Shown: positions 25,924-34,404, counted from the first letter of the stretch. The stretch: DNA of 64,000 nucleotides from Bdellovibrio bacteriovorus (GCF_002208115.1 NZ_CP020946.1:2418001-2482000), one strand, 5' to 3'. Made by a program: numbers and translations. Notes: generated by a model from the sequence alone, not told the origin.

Positions 25924-26733
25924 ATGATCGCAACAAAGAACCACACTGCAGTTAAAAACAATACAATCGCTGCCGCCTTGATTTCACTCGTTGTTCTGTT
26001 CACAGGTTGTGCAAATTCCAGCCAATTTCCAGTCACCAGTCTGGATGATTCCAACCAAAGTGCAGGGGCCACAGATCCCGGCAGCACCGATCCCGGTGAT
26101 GATACCAATACGGGCGTAACACCCACGCCAACGCCGACCCCAGAACCGGAACCCGGCTATAAGATGCAGGCCCTGGCCTGGGAAAGCACCAAGTACCCAG
26201 AGCGCACCGAATGGTCCAAATATCTGCAAGAGCTGATTTTGAACGAATGGAGCAGCCTGCTTCCTGGCGCTGACGATATCACCACCTTCTGCCCGAAATA
26301 CAACACCCTGGACAACAACCAGCGGGCCAATGCCTGGGCCCAGCTTTTTGTCGCCATCGCAAAATATGAGAGCGCCTACAGTCCCGTTTCACGCATGCAC
26401 GAAACCACTATGGGCACAGACCCTGTGACCGGCGGGAAGGTCTACTCTGAAGGGCTTCTGCAACTGTCCTATCAGGATGTCCAGTGGGCCCGCTACTGCA
26501 AGTTTGACTGGCAAAAGGATAAGAACCTGGCGCCTACCGACCCCAAGAAGACCATCCTGGATCCCTATATCAACCTGCACTGCGGAGTTGGCATTATGGC
26601 CGGCCAGATCAAGAGCAAAGGTCGTATTGTCGTAAGTTCAGGGGTGTATTGGGCCGTGATCAAATCCGGCGGAAAGTACCAACAAATCAATAACATCGCC
26701 GCTATCGTGAAGTCCCTTCCGTTGTGCAAATAG
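25924..26733 (+). CDS. Lysozyme-like (transglycosylase-fold) lipoprotein, paralogue 2
   Basis: This is a 269-residue lipoprotein (lipobox LFTGC, Cys29) with a Pro/Thr-rich tether (PTPTPTPEPEPG) and the same C-terminal domain as the gene at 5293-6093. The putative catalytic Glu149 is in KYESAYSP, followed by MHETTMGTDPVTG and GLLQLSYQD. The domain is nearly identical between the two copies, while the tethers differ. It should act on peptidoglycan from an anchored position. The gene is isolated, starts after a GGGGG tract, and is closed by a terminator. Confidence 0.78.
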   Translation: MIATKNHTAVKNNTIAAALISLVVLFTGCANSSQFPVTSLDDSNQSAGATDPGSTDPGDDTNTGVTPTPTPTPEPEPGYKMQALAWESTKYPERTEWSKYLQELILNEWSSLLPGADDITTFCPKYNTLDNNQRANAWAQLFVAIAKYESAYSPVSRMHETTMGTDPVTGGKVYSEGLLQLSYQDVQWARYCKFDWQKDKNLAPTDPKKTILDPYINLHCGVGIMAGQIKSKGRIVVSSGVYWAVIKSGGKYQQINNIAAIVKSLPLCK

Positions 26734-26746
26734 TTCATTATTCTGG

Positions 26747-26778
26747 GCGCCAAGATCGACTATCTTGGCGCATCTTTT
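26747..26778 (+). terminator. Rho-independent terminator
   Basis: The perfect 10-base stem GCGCCAAGAT/ATCTTGGCGC (26747-26756 with 26762-26771) has a five-base loop and a T-rich tail. Confidence 0.85.
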
Positions 26779-26872
26779 TGAAGTGGGCTTGGATCTGCCG
26801 CAAGCAGTGCGGTATCAATGCACATATGGTGTTTTTTATTTGAGACCACTTCCAATACCTGAAAGGTCTCTA

Positions 26873-28726
26873 ATGACTCCGTTAACAACCGTAGACAATT
26901 TTGAAAACTTTGGACTGAGTGCACCTGTGATGGCTGCGATGGCAGACATGGGCTTCACCACTCCAACTCCGATCCAGCGTCAGGCTTTGCCGATTCTGCT
27001 GGCTGGTGCCAATGACTTTATCGGTCTGGCTTCCACGGGTACCGGTAAAACCGCTGCCTTCGGGATTCCGCTGATTGAAAATATCGACAGCACCACCAAA
27101 GACACTCAGGCTCTTGTCCTGAGCCCAACGCGTGAGCTGGCTCTGCAAGTGGCAGAACAACTGACTTTGCTGGGTAAGAAAAAAGGCGTTCGCGTCGTCA
27201 CCATCTACGGTGGCGCTTCTTACCGCACACAAATCGACGGCGTTAAACGTGGCGCACACATCGTGGTGGCAACTCCGGGCCGTCTGGTTGACTTCCTTGA
27301 ACAGAAAATGATCAAACTTCAGAGCGTGAAAACTGTCGTTCTGGATGAAGCTGACGAAATGCTTTCCATGGGCTTTAAAGAAGCTCTGGAAACAATCCTT
27401 TCTGCAACTCAGCCGGAAGATTCAGACTCTGTTCGCGCGGCTTGCCGTACATGGTTGTTCTCTGCAACCATGTCTTCGGAAGTTCGTCGTTTGACTTCCA
27501 CTTACCTTGAAAATCCTGAAACTGTCTCTGTGAACAAAGTGGGCGGCACGGCTGACACTATTGAGCAGATCTACTACACAGTTAAGAACTCCTACAAAAC
27601 CGAAGTGATTGCCCGTCTGTTGCAAACCGCTCCGGAATTCTATGGCATCATCTTCTGCCAGACAAAAATGGAAGTCGCAGAGCTTGCTGACATTTTGACT
27701 CAGCGTGGATTCCCGGCAGACTCTCTGCACGGTGACAAATCCCAGCAGGAACGTGAAGCGACTTTGAAGAAGTTCAAACAGCGTCAGGTGAAAGTCATCG
27801 TGGCGACCGACGTTGCGGCCCGTGGTCTGGATATCAAAGATCTGACTCACGTGGTGAATCATTCTTTGCCTTGGGATACTGAATCCTATGTTCACCGTAT
27901 CGGCCGTACCGGTCGTAACGGTCAAAAAGGCACCGCGATCACTTTGGTGAACCCGGAACAATTGACCCTTCTTCGCCGTGTGATGCAAAACACGAAAGCA
28001 GTTTTGACCAAAGGTGTGGTCCCATCTGCTGATGAAGTGGCTGGCCTTAAAATCAAAGACGTTATGGATAAAGTCAGCACCATGGACTCCGAATCAGTCC
28101 CATTGCAACTGGCGATGGACCTGATCCAGGATCTGATCCAGGCTGAAGACATCAACTTCAAGGATCTTTCCAAAGAAGAGCTTCTGGCTCGATTCATCGC
28201 AGCTTACTTCCCGAACGTGTTCGTGAAGAAAGATCTGATGCTGGATTACATGGGCGACCGTGTTCCGCGTGAGCTTCTGCCACGCGATCCAAACGACAAC
28301 CGCTTCACCCGTGGTGCCCGTGGCGCCGATCGTCGCGATGACCGTGATGATTACCGTGCCCGCCGTCCATTCGGTGCCGGCCGTGGTGCCAGCGCCCCTG
28401 CGCGCGGTTTCCGCTCTGAAGGTGCTCGCGCTGAATTCAGCGGTGGCGAACAGCGTGCTGAAAGAACCGAAAGACCGGCTTTCCGCGACCGTCCGGAAAG
28501 AGCTGAACGCACAGAACGTCCTGAGCGCAGCGAACGTGCTGAACGCGCAGAGCGTTCCGAACGTTCCTTCCGCGCTTCCGCCAACAGCGACAGCCGTCCG
28601 GCCCGCGCTGAACGCAGCGAGCGCTCTGAGCGCCCACAACGCGCTGAAAACGACCGTCCTGAGCGTCGTGGTGACCATCCAGGCATCAAGCGCTTCCGCG
28701 CTCCGAAACGCCAGTACCGCGATTAA
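26873..28726 (+). CDS. DEAD-box RNA helicase with Arg/Glu-rich tail
   Basis: This is a 617-residue ATP-dependent RNA helicase. It shows the Q motif (TPTPIQRQAL), Walker A (ASTGTGKTA), VLDEADEM, SAT (LFSATMS) and HRIGRTGR. After the core comes a short helical domain (about 400-480), then roughly 120 residues built of Arg, Glu, Ser and Pro (ERSERAERAERSERS) and a basic end. The layout is CsdA/CshA-like, with a tail typical of condensate-forming helicases. AAAGG precedes the ATG at 26873. An upstream in-frame start would overlap the previous terminator. Confidence 0.92.
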   Translation: MTPLTTVDNFENFGLSAPVMAAMADMGFTTPTPIQRQALPILLAGANDFIGLASTGTGKTAAFGIPLIENIDSTTKDTQALVLSPTRELALQVAEQLTLLGKKKGVRVVTIYGGASYRTQIDGVKRGAHIVVATPGRLVDFLEQKMIKLQSVKTVVLDEADEMLSMGFKEALETILSATQPEDSDSVRAACRTWLFSATMSSEVRRLTSTYLENPETVSVNKVGGTADTIEQIYYTVKNSYKTEVIARLLQTAPEFYGIIFCQTKMEVAELADILTQRGFPADSLHGDKSQQEREATLKKFKQRQVKVIVATDVAARGLDIKDLTHVVNHSLPWDTESYVHRIGRTGRNGQKGTAITLVNPEQLTLLRRVMQNTKAVLTKGVVPSADEVAGLKIKDVMDKVSTMDSESVPLQLAMDLIQDLIQAEDINFKDLSKEELLARFIAAYFPNVFVKKDLMLDYMGDRVPRELLPRDPNDNRFTRGARGADRRDDRDDYRARRPFGAGRGASAPARGFRSEGARAEFSGGEQRAERTERPAFRDRPERAERTERPERSERAERAERSERSFRASANSDSRPARAERSERSERPQRAENDRPERRGDHPGIKRFRAPKRQYRD

Positions 28727-28785
28727 TTCATCCGTCTCATAGTGAGACAGCGCAGAATTGTCACGACAGTGTGATGATTCTGAAC

Positions 28786-28820
28786 AAGAGCAGACTCTAA
28801 GAGTCTGCTCTTTTCGTTTT
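28786..28820 (+). terminator. Rho-independent terminator after the DEAD-box gene
   Basis: A perfect 12-base stem (28786-28797 with 28801-28812) with a three-base TAA loop is followed by a T-rich tail. Confidence 0.88.
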
Positions 28821-28864
28821 AAGACTCCGGCATCATGCTTGCTTTGCAATGTTTCGGAGACATT

Positions 28865-29626
28865 ATGAGACAATTCTTAACGGCACTAATCATATTTGCG
28901 CTGGGACTGCCGACATTTGCGGAAACCCGCAAAGTGCACCGCTCTGACGGAGCCCGGGGCATTTGCCTGGGTTGCGAAGACCGTGGCGACAAGTCCGTGG
29001 ATCAGATCCGCGCCCTTCGTTCGGCGGTGGGTGGTGATCAATCCTATAAAGACATTTACAAATACAACTACAACAAACAGAAGGACCGCAAGGTCGCAGA
29101 AGTCTGCAGCAGCATGGTCACCAATACAGGCTACGGACCCTGGGGCCGGCATATTCTGAACATCCTGAATGAGCGCGAGTATCCGAACCTCTTTGACGGC
29201 ACACCGGATCTTGTCAGTCTTTGCCCGGCCTATCCCCAGTTGGGACCGGAAGAAAAGAAGGTGGTCTTTGTCGCCATTATGAATGTCATGGTCCTGGGGG
29301 AAAGCACCTGCGGAGCCGGCCCGCACACGGCCAAGGGTCCCAACGGAACCGCCGTGGGCATCTTACAGCTTCATCGTGGTAAAGAAGCCTCTTATGAAAG
29401 CGAAGGACGACATGGACACGGCCCCGAAATCGGCTGCAAAAACGGTGACGGCGAAAAGCCGGAAAGCTCTCTGAAATGCGGCTTGCATTTGCTGGATATG
29501 CAGTTTGCTGCCAAAGGCGAATTGCTCAGTCGTTCCTCCCACTGGGAGGTTCTAAGACCCCAAGGCCGCAAACAAAAACACAAGTGGACCAAAAAAATCG
29601 TCAGTGAACTTTCAATCTGTAAATAA
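28865..29626 (+). CDS. Secreted lysozyme-like protein, diverged paralogue 3
   Basis: This is a 253-residue exported protein with a signal peptide (cut near PTFA) and no lipobox, so it is probably soluble in the periplasm or secreted. The C-terminal part aligns with paralogues 1 and 2: LCPAYPQLGPEE, then Glu146 in LGEST, GILQLHRG, and the end SHWEVLR and SICK. An insert rich in Gly, His and Cys follows the GILQL motif. GGAG lies six bases before the ATG. Its last 15 bases overlap the convergent gene. Confidence 0.72.
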   Translation: MRQFLTALIIFALGLPTFAETRKVHRSDGARGICLGCEDRGDKSVDQIRALRSAVGGDQSYKDIYKYNYNKQKDRKVAEVCSSMVTNTGYGPWGRHILNILNEREYPNLFDGTPDLVSLCPAYPQLGPEEKKVVFVAIMNVMVLGESTCGAGPHTAKGPNGTAVGILQLHRGKEASYESEGRHGHGPEIGCKNGDGEKPESSLKCGLHLLDMQFAAKGELLSRSSHWEVLRPQGRKQKHKWTKKIVSELSICK

Positions 29627-30250
29627 CAAAATCTTACGCCACTGATGCCGGAACTCACGATCCTGTATCAGTTGGCTGTAGGAACGATCCGAAAACAACA
29701 CCCCGACAAACTCTCGCACTGGCAAACTGACCCTGCTCACCGACCGCGCATCAAAGTGATGATAAAGCATTTCATGCACTGTCAGCGCCGCCTGCTGATC
29801 GAGCGACAGGATATTCCACAAAGGGCGATGAATGAAAATCTGATTCTTTTTTCGCACGGCCAATTGAACCAGTTTTGCGGGATCCACCGCAGGAAGCTTT
29901 TCCAAATCCGTCGTCAGTTCAAGTTCACTGCGGGTGAACTCCCAGCGTAAATCATTCAAAGACATCATCAGCAGCAAATGCAGCTCCGGAGAAAACCGCG
30001 CGATGTCCGCCATTTTCTGCGCGATCAGCCCCACCGGAAAGTCGCTGGGAAGATTTACGCGCAGGTCCCAGTAGGTTTTTTCAGAATAAGATCCGCCAAA
30101 GAAAGGCAGCTCAACGCCCGCTTCAAAAAGATCCAGCAGCACCACTCCCCGGTCCGTCAGCACACCCTTGCCACCATTGCTTTCGCGATAGGCCTGAGCA
30201 GAACCACTTAACAGCGTCAAAGAAATGACAAGCATCATCAGTGCCTTCAC
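29612..30250 (-). CDS. Secreted protein with HExxxH motif, partner of the TIGR02147 regulator
   Basis: This is a 212-residue exported protein with a signal peptide ending AQA. It contains ALTVHEMLYHHFD, a possible metal-binding HExxxH helix, but no fold can be assigned and protease activity is only a guess. It starts at GTG (30250) right behind AAGGAGG, and that GTG shares a base with the TAG stop of the upstream regulator, so translation is coupled. Its C-terminus overlaps lysozyme-like gene 3 by 15 bases. Confidence 0.75.
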   Translation of the reverse strand: MKALMMLVISLTLLSGSAQAYRESNGGKGVLTDRGVVLLDLFEAGVELPFFGGSYSEKTYWDLRVNLPSDFPVGLIAQKMADIARFSPELHLLLMMSLNDLRWEFTRSELELTTDLEKLPAVDPAKLVQLAVRKKNQIFIHRPLWNILSLDQQAALTVHEMLYHHFDARSVSRVSLPVREFVGVLFSDRSYSQLIQDREFRHQWRKILLFTD

Positions 30251-31032
30251 TACTCCTCCTTGTTCAGTGGATACAACGACAAACTGAGCTGAAACACCTG
30301 ATCTTTGGTTTCGCTTTCAGAAAGAAAAAGCCCCAGCTTGCGCCGAAACGCCTTGATCATCTGTTTGGCCTCGTGCAGTTTGCGGGAATCCGTGGCCACC
30401 ACAATGGAGGACTGATCCCGGTGCCCCAGCGACAGATCCTGCAGCGCCTGCACAGAACGAAGCAGCACCGCTTTCTGAAAACGGCGATGGGCTTCTGTCG
30501 CAGCCACATCACTTAAGATGTCCGTCGTGAATCCCTCGGAAGTGTCGACCCACGTGCCATCACTTTCGATACGCAACAATCCCACCGCCTGCAGTCGGTC
30601 CACACATTCCTGTGCCTGATCAGAGGATATCCCCATCACCAGAGCCACCCACTGAACGTCCGGCTGAAAGCTTTTCAGCTTCAGCAGTTCCAGTATGTGA
30701 TAGTGCCGGGGATCGGAGATGATTTTAAAGGTCTCCAAAGGAATCTTCTGCAGCCTGACGACGTTGTTTTTCGCTCGGCGGGTGTGACGCCGGTATTTCT
30801 TCAATTCTGCTTTTTTGAAATTTTCAATGGCCTGATCACTCAGATGAATCTTGCGCCCGATGGCTTCCACCAGTTCAGGATGGATCGGTCGCTTGCCGAG
30901 CAGAATTTTGGACAGGCGGGAGTCATCAATCCCGATATAGCGGGCATAGGCCCTCTGGGAAAAATGACGGTCATTGGCGCGTTTTTCTTTGTAGTGATCT
31001 TTCAGGACATCGACAAAGTTTTTAGTGCTCAT
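30250..31032 (-). CDS. TIGR02147 family regulator (winged-helix type)
   Basis: This is a 260-residue soluble protein. The N-terminus resembles an HTH (SQRAYARYIGIDDSRLSKILLGKRP). A middle winged-helix-like part contains ISDPRHYHILELLKL and the C-terminal domain reads DQSSIVVATDSRKLHEAK. This order is that of the TIGR02147 family, which is expanded in Fibrobacter and Bdellovibrio and of unknown signal. It is coupled to the secreted HExxxH protein, which is the natural candidate target. Confidence 0.88.
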   Translation of the reverse strand: MSTKNFVDVLKDHYKEKRANDRHFSQRAYARYIGIDDSRLSKILLGKRPIHPELVEAIGRKIHLSDQAIENFKKAELKKYRRHTRRAKNNVVRLQKIPLETFKIISDPRHYHILELLKLKSFQPDVQWVALVMGISSDQAQECVDRLQAVGLLRIESDGTWVDTSEGFTTDILSDVAATEAHRRFQKAVLLRSVQALQDLSLGHRDQSSIVVATDSRKLHEAKQMIKAFRRKLGLFLSESETKDQVFQLSLSLYPLNKEE

Positions 31033-31123
31033 GCACCGATCAGATCAGGCACTGAACAACAAGGCAATCGCGGTGCGGCCGCGAAATCTTAAGTGTTTGC
31101 AACCCGCACCTTAAAGGCCCGCA

Positions 31124-31768
31124 CTATTCCTTGCGGCCTCCGTGAATCATGTCCGAAACCAACCCTTGATCGTGGCGATTTTCCGCGACAACAATTCCCA
31201 CAATATGCCCAACAACAAATGCGACAAAGAACCACATCATCAGTTCGTGAATTTCTTTGACGGGATTCAGGGCTTCTTTACTGATCCCCAGCTCGGTTTT
31301 GAAATAGAGCAAAAGACCGGAAGCCACCATAAAGACCGTGACCAGATAAAACAGCGCATAACCGGTTTTAACGAGTGTATAATGAACGGCATTGGCTTTC
31401 TGTCCTGCGGGAACCTTTGGCAGATTCCAGGCGCTTTGAGCCGCATGCGTGGCCGGGCATTTTTTAACGGCAAAGATCCCCACCAGAACCCGCACCAGCA
31501 GCAAGCCCCCTAACGTGAAGCCCAGCACATAGTGCCAGTCCCACATGGGAGTCCGAATACTGACTGCAATATCCTTGGCCAGCTCTGGAGTGATCGTGGT
31601 TCCGGCTTCCTGAAGTTTGTTTTCGATCAGCGCGGAATTGGTGCGCCAGCTTAAAAAGGTTTTACGCAAAAAAGCTGTTCCCAGCAGTCCCAAAATTGCC
31701 AGGGCATTCAGCCAGTGCCAGACGCGCAGACTTAGAGGTTGGTATTTTTTAAAACTGTAGTTGTTCAT
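31124..31768 (-). CDS. Di-haem cytochrome b561-type membrane protein
   Basis: This is a 214-residue inner-membrane protein with four membrane segments. Likely haem ligands are His18 (RVWHWLNAL), His79 (WDWHYVLGF), His174 (EIHELMMWF) and His188 (VGHIVGIVV), the pattern of prokaryotic cytochrome b561 or hydrogenase b-type subunits (PF01292). It would pass electrons between quinol and a periplasmic acceptor. No partner enzyme is adjacent. It is preceded by the STAS gene on the same strand, 17 bases away. Confidence 0.88.
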   Translation of the reverse strand: MNNYSFKKYQPLSLRVWHWLNALAILGLLGTAFLRKTFLSWRTNSALIENKLQEAGTTITPELAKDIAVSIRTPMWDWHYVLGFTLGGLLLVRVLVGIFAVKKCPATHAAQSAWNLPKVPAGQKANAVHYTLVKTGYALFYLVTVFMVASGLLLYFKTELGISKEALNPVKEIHELMMWFFVAFVVGHIVGIVVAENRHDQGLVSDMIHGGRKE

Positions 31769-31785
31769 GCCGCCAACTTAGCACA

Positions 31786-32151
31786 TCAACCCACGCGGCT
31801 GAAGGACAAAAGAGCGGACTTTAAGTCATCTGCAACTTCCAACCCCCGGATGACTCCCATACGCACCAGTCGTTCGCGCAGATTTTCGCGCAGAGAACAC
31901 AGGCGGATTTCCGCCGGCTTCAGACGGATCTCCCTTTGCACCTGAGCCAGCCACGGTATGGCGTCGGCACTGATGGAATCCACATCCTGAAAATACAGCA
32001 CCACACAACTGACCTCGCGCTTGGCGAGAAGTTCCTGACGGCAGGCCTCCAGGGCCGGCAACACCGGGGTGTTGATCTCGCCCGAGAAACTCACCACCAG
32101 CATTTTGTTTTTCTGGTTGAAACTATACTGAAACGACTTCTGATCTTCCAA
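31786..32151 (-). CDS. STAS-domain protein (anti-anti-sigma-like)
   Basis: This is a 121-residue single STAS domain: MLVVSFSGEINT, VVLYFQDVDSISADAIPWLAQVQREIR and the final helix. The Ser phosphorylated in SpoIIAA-like proteins would fall at DSISADA. The start was set at TTG 32151 because AGGAG (32159-32163) lies seven bases upstream. The longer ATG frame adds 46 unrelated residues. It probably takes part in partner switching. No anti-sigma kinase is near. Confidence 0.78.
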   Translation of the reverse strand: MEDQKSFQYSFNQKNKMLVVSFSGEINTPVLPALEACRQELLAKREVSCVVLYFQDVDSISADAIPWLAQVQREIRLKPAEIRLCSLRENLRERLVRMGVIRGLEVADDLKSALLSFSRVG

Positions 32152-32282
32152 CGTACAACTCCTAGAAATCGGCTTCTTTAATTTTTTACATGGTAACACA
32201 AGAAGCGCAGCATTAAAATTTCTCAAGAAAACCATATCAAGATGATCCAGCACCGTATTTCGGAGCCCGAATAACACTCCGT

Positions 32283-32311
32283 TTGACAAGGATTAGCCGT
32301 CCAAATACATC
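32283..32311 (+). promoter_or_regulatory. Predicted sigma70-type promoter for the TolC-family gene
   Basis: A perfect TTGACA (32283-32288) is followed after 17 bases by TACATC (32306-32311), a weak -10. It lies 27 bases before the start codon of the TolC-type gene. Confidence 0.45.
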
Positions 32312-32337
32312 TTTCAGGGTTTATTTCGGAGGGATTC

Positions 32338-33687
32338 ATGAAAGTATTTGCAGCACTCCTGCTTGCCGTCTTTGTCACGACTTCAACGGCCTTTGCCGCG
32401 CCAAAAACGACGCCTCAAAACAGCGCGACAGTAAGAATCAATCCCGACACTCTTCGCCGCATGTTCCTTGACCGCAATGTGGGTATTGCGATTTCCCTGA
32501 ACAACGTTCATCAGGCCAAAGAGCGCGTGAATGTGGCCCGTGGCAACCTGCTGCCTTCCGTGAATCTGGGTGGCGCTATTTCCAGTGGACCTTCCTTTGC
32601 GCTGAACACAGTTTCCTTCCTGTTGCCGTTCCTGATGCCGTCCAACTGGATGGATCTGAAAGAAAACACCTACTTGCTTAAGGCGCAGGGCATGTCCCAC
32701 TACATCGCCCAGTTGAATGGGTATTCTTCTGCGTACTCCATCTACATGACGATCCTGGGTGATATCGAACTGCGTGGTATCCTGGCCCTGCAATACGAAA
32801 ATCTGAAAGCGATCGAGGAACAACTGCGCCTGCCTGCTCAGTTGGGCATGATCCGCGAAGAGGAATACCTGCAAGCCCAGGCACAAACACAGATGGCGCT
32901 GGTTCAGTTGTCCCAGGTGGACGAATTGGTACTTCAGGAAAAAGCCGCTATTCGTGAATTGCTGGGCCTGTCTTTGACGACCGAAATCGTTTTCGAGGAC
33001 GCCGCGGTTGCGGTTTCACCGGTTGAAAACTGGTCCCCGCAATCATTGCTGACCCAGGTGCACGAAAACTCCCCGGAAAGCCGTCAGATGGCAGCCATGA
33101 TCACTTCTGCTCAATACAACAAGTGGAGCAAAGCTTTCAGCTTCCTCGGTGGACATTCCCTGGGCGCCTCCCGCATGAACGGCGCCATGGGAAGCCTTGA
33201 ACACTCTGGCTCTGTGAATTTTGGCTTTGCATATTTCCCAAATTTGAAAATCAGCAACCTGAATATCGAACAACTGAAACTGCGCAAAAAAGAACTGCAG
33301 TTGGAACAGGCGAACCTGATTGAAGTGACTTTGGGTTCCCTGATGGAAGCGCAGAAACAGTACAATGCCGCGGCCTTGGCGCACGCAAATCTGGTGAAAG
33401 TCTATGACGCTGAAGTTCTGCGCTATAAACTGGGCATGACAGACTTGCTGCACGTACTGGAGGCTTCTAACGGCCTGACCAATTCCGTGACCAACAAAAT
33501 CAAAGCCCAGACGGCCCTGAACACTTTGCGTATCAGCCTTCACCGTATCATGATTTCAGAGCAGTTCGCGAAAGTGGAGGACTGTGAAATTGAACGCCGC
33601 GGTTCGGGCGGCATCAAAGGCAAATTGGGCCGTGTCTTTAATCCGGAAAAATACCAGGTCACCCTGGACGAAGTCTGCGGCAACTAA
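32338..33687 (+). CDS. TolC-family outer-membrane channel protein
   Basis: This is a 449-residue exported protein with a signal peptide ending AFA and two internally repeated OEP halves of long helices, as in TolC/CusC trimeric outer-membrane channels. Recognisable repeats are NVHQAKERVNVARGNLLPSV and AQTQMALVQLSQVDELVLQ. No inner-membrane pump or adaptor is adjacent. CGGAGGG lies before the ATG. The stop codon interlocks by four bases with the convergent small gene. Confidence 0.85.
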   Translation: MKVFAALLLAVFVTTSTAFAAPKTTPQNSATVRINPDTLRRMFLDRNVGIAISLNNVHQAKERVNVARGNLLPSVNLGGAISSGPSFALNTVSFLLPFLMPSNWMDLKENTYLLKAQGMSHYIAQLNGYSSAYSIYMTILGDIELRGILALQYENLKAIEEQLRLPAQLGMIREEEYLQAQAQTQMALVQLSQVDELVLQEKAAIRELLGLSLTTEIVFEDAAVAVSPVENWSPQSLLTQVHENSPESRQMAAMITSAQYNKWSKAFSFLGGHSLGASRMNGAMGSLEHSGSVNFGFAYFPNLKISNLNIEQLKLRKKELQLEQANLIEVTLGSLMEAQKQYNAAALAHANLVKVYDAEVLRYKLGMTDLLHVLEASNGLTNSVTNKIKAQTALNTLRISLHRIMISEQFAKVEDCEIERRGSGGIKGKLGRVFNPEKYQVTLDEVCGN

Positions 33688-33965
33688 CGCAGAAACTGGA
33701 CATCGAAGTGGCCGTTGGAGGTTTCCTCCGGCCACACCAGAAAGATGTCACCATTCAGCTCCGCCACGTAAAGGCGTGTGAAGACCGCCTCCCCCTGCCA
33801 GTAAAAGGAACTTCCCATCCGAAAGTTCCGGCTGACCGTTTCCGACAACATTTCAAATCCGACCACTCTTAAGCGATCCCCGCGATGCAGATCATCGCCT
33901 CTCTCAGATTCCCTGATCACCAGTTCCTGGCCCACCTGCAGTGAGCATCTATCCAGTGTTTTCAC
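33684..33965 (-). CDS. Hypothetical small beta-rich protein
   Basis: This is a 93-residue soluble protein, strand-rich (RGDRLRVVGFEML, VYVAEL-like stretches) and without a signal peptide. The GTG at 33965 was chosen because GGGAGGG (33969-33975) lies just upstream. A GTG at 33986 is the alternative. No family is recognised, though the size and strand pattern recall small PilZ-like or SH3-like barrels. It converges on the TolC-type gene with a CTAA stop overlap. Confidence 0.6.
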   Translation of the reverse strand: MKTLDRCSLQVGQELVIRESERGDDLHRGDRLRVVGFEMLSETVSRNFRMGSSFYWQGEAVFTRLYVAELNGDIFLVWPEETSNGHFDVQFLR

Positions 33966-34050
33966 AAGCCCTCCCAAAAAGTTCACGTGGACTCTTGGAC
34001 TTCAGTTTAACCGCCTAAAATCCAAGAATCCCTTCACAGTCTCATTCTGA

Positions 34051-34359
34051 CTATTGCACACCACTGGAAGCAGAACGTTCAGGACGTCCCTTCCCCGGAC
34101 CACCGCCGCGGCCAAACTTAGGCGGAGCCTCAAAGCCTTTCTCTTGCAGACAGGCATCAATTTTTGAGCGGGTTTCATCATCGGGGGCCTGAGGTCTTTG
34201 CCCCGGCTCGGGCTGGGCAATGCCAAGCTCTTCATGGCAGGCACGGAACGCCTCTTTCAGGGCTTCGTGGGACTTTTCCTGAGCCCAGCTTGTGTGCGCT
34301 GAAGTCACCGTCACCAACATCAGGGTCGCGATCAATTGTTTTTGCAGAGTTTTAAACAT
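34051..34359 (-). CDS. Small secreted protein with Gly/Arg-rich C-terminus
   Basis: This is a 102-residue exported protein with a signal peptide ending SWA. The mature part has two Cys (EAFRACHEELG, KIDACLQEKGF) that may pair, flanked by helices. It ends in a low-complexity tail (FGRGGGPGKGRPERS). No family is recognised. AGGAGG (34365-34370) precedes the ATG but lies in the 3' arm of a predicted hairpin, so translation may be controlled. Confidence 0.75.
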   Translation of the reverse strand: MFKTLQKQLIATLMLVTVTSAHTSWAQEKSHEALKEAFRACHEELGIAQPEPGQRPQAPDDETRSKIDACLQEKGFEAPPKFGRGGGPGKGRPERSASSGVQ

Positions 34360-34364
34360 AAGGA

Positions 34365-34404
34365 CCTCCTCGTCCTTTTCAAGAATAGAAAAGGACTATG
34401 GAGG
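34365..34404 (-). promoter_or_regulatory. 5'-UTR hairpin that can hide the Shine-Dalgarno site
   Basis: On the minus strand an 8-base stem (34372-34379 with 34389-34396) extends through a small 2x3 internal loop into a 5-base stem (34365-34369 with 34400-34404). The inner side of that second stem is the AGGAGG ribosome-binding site of the downstream gene. Folding would block initiation. Confidence 0.5.
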
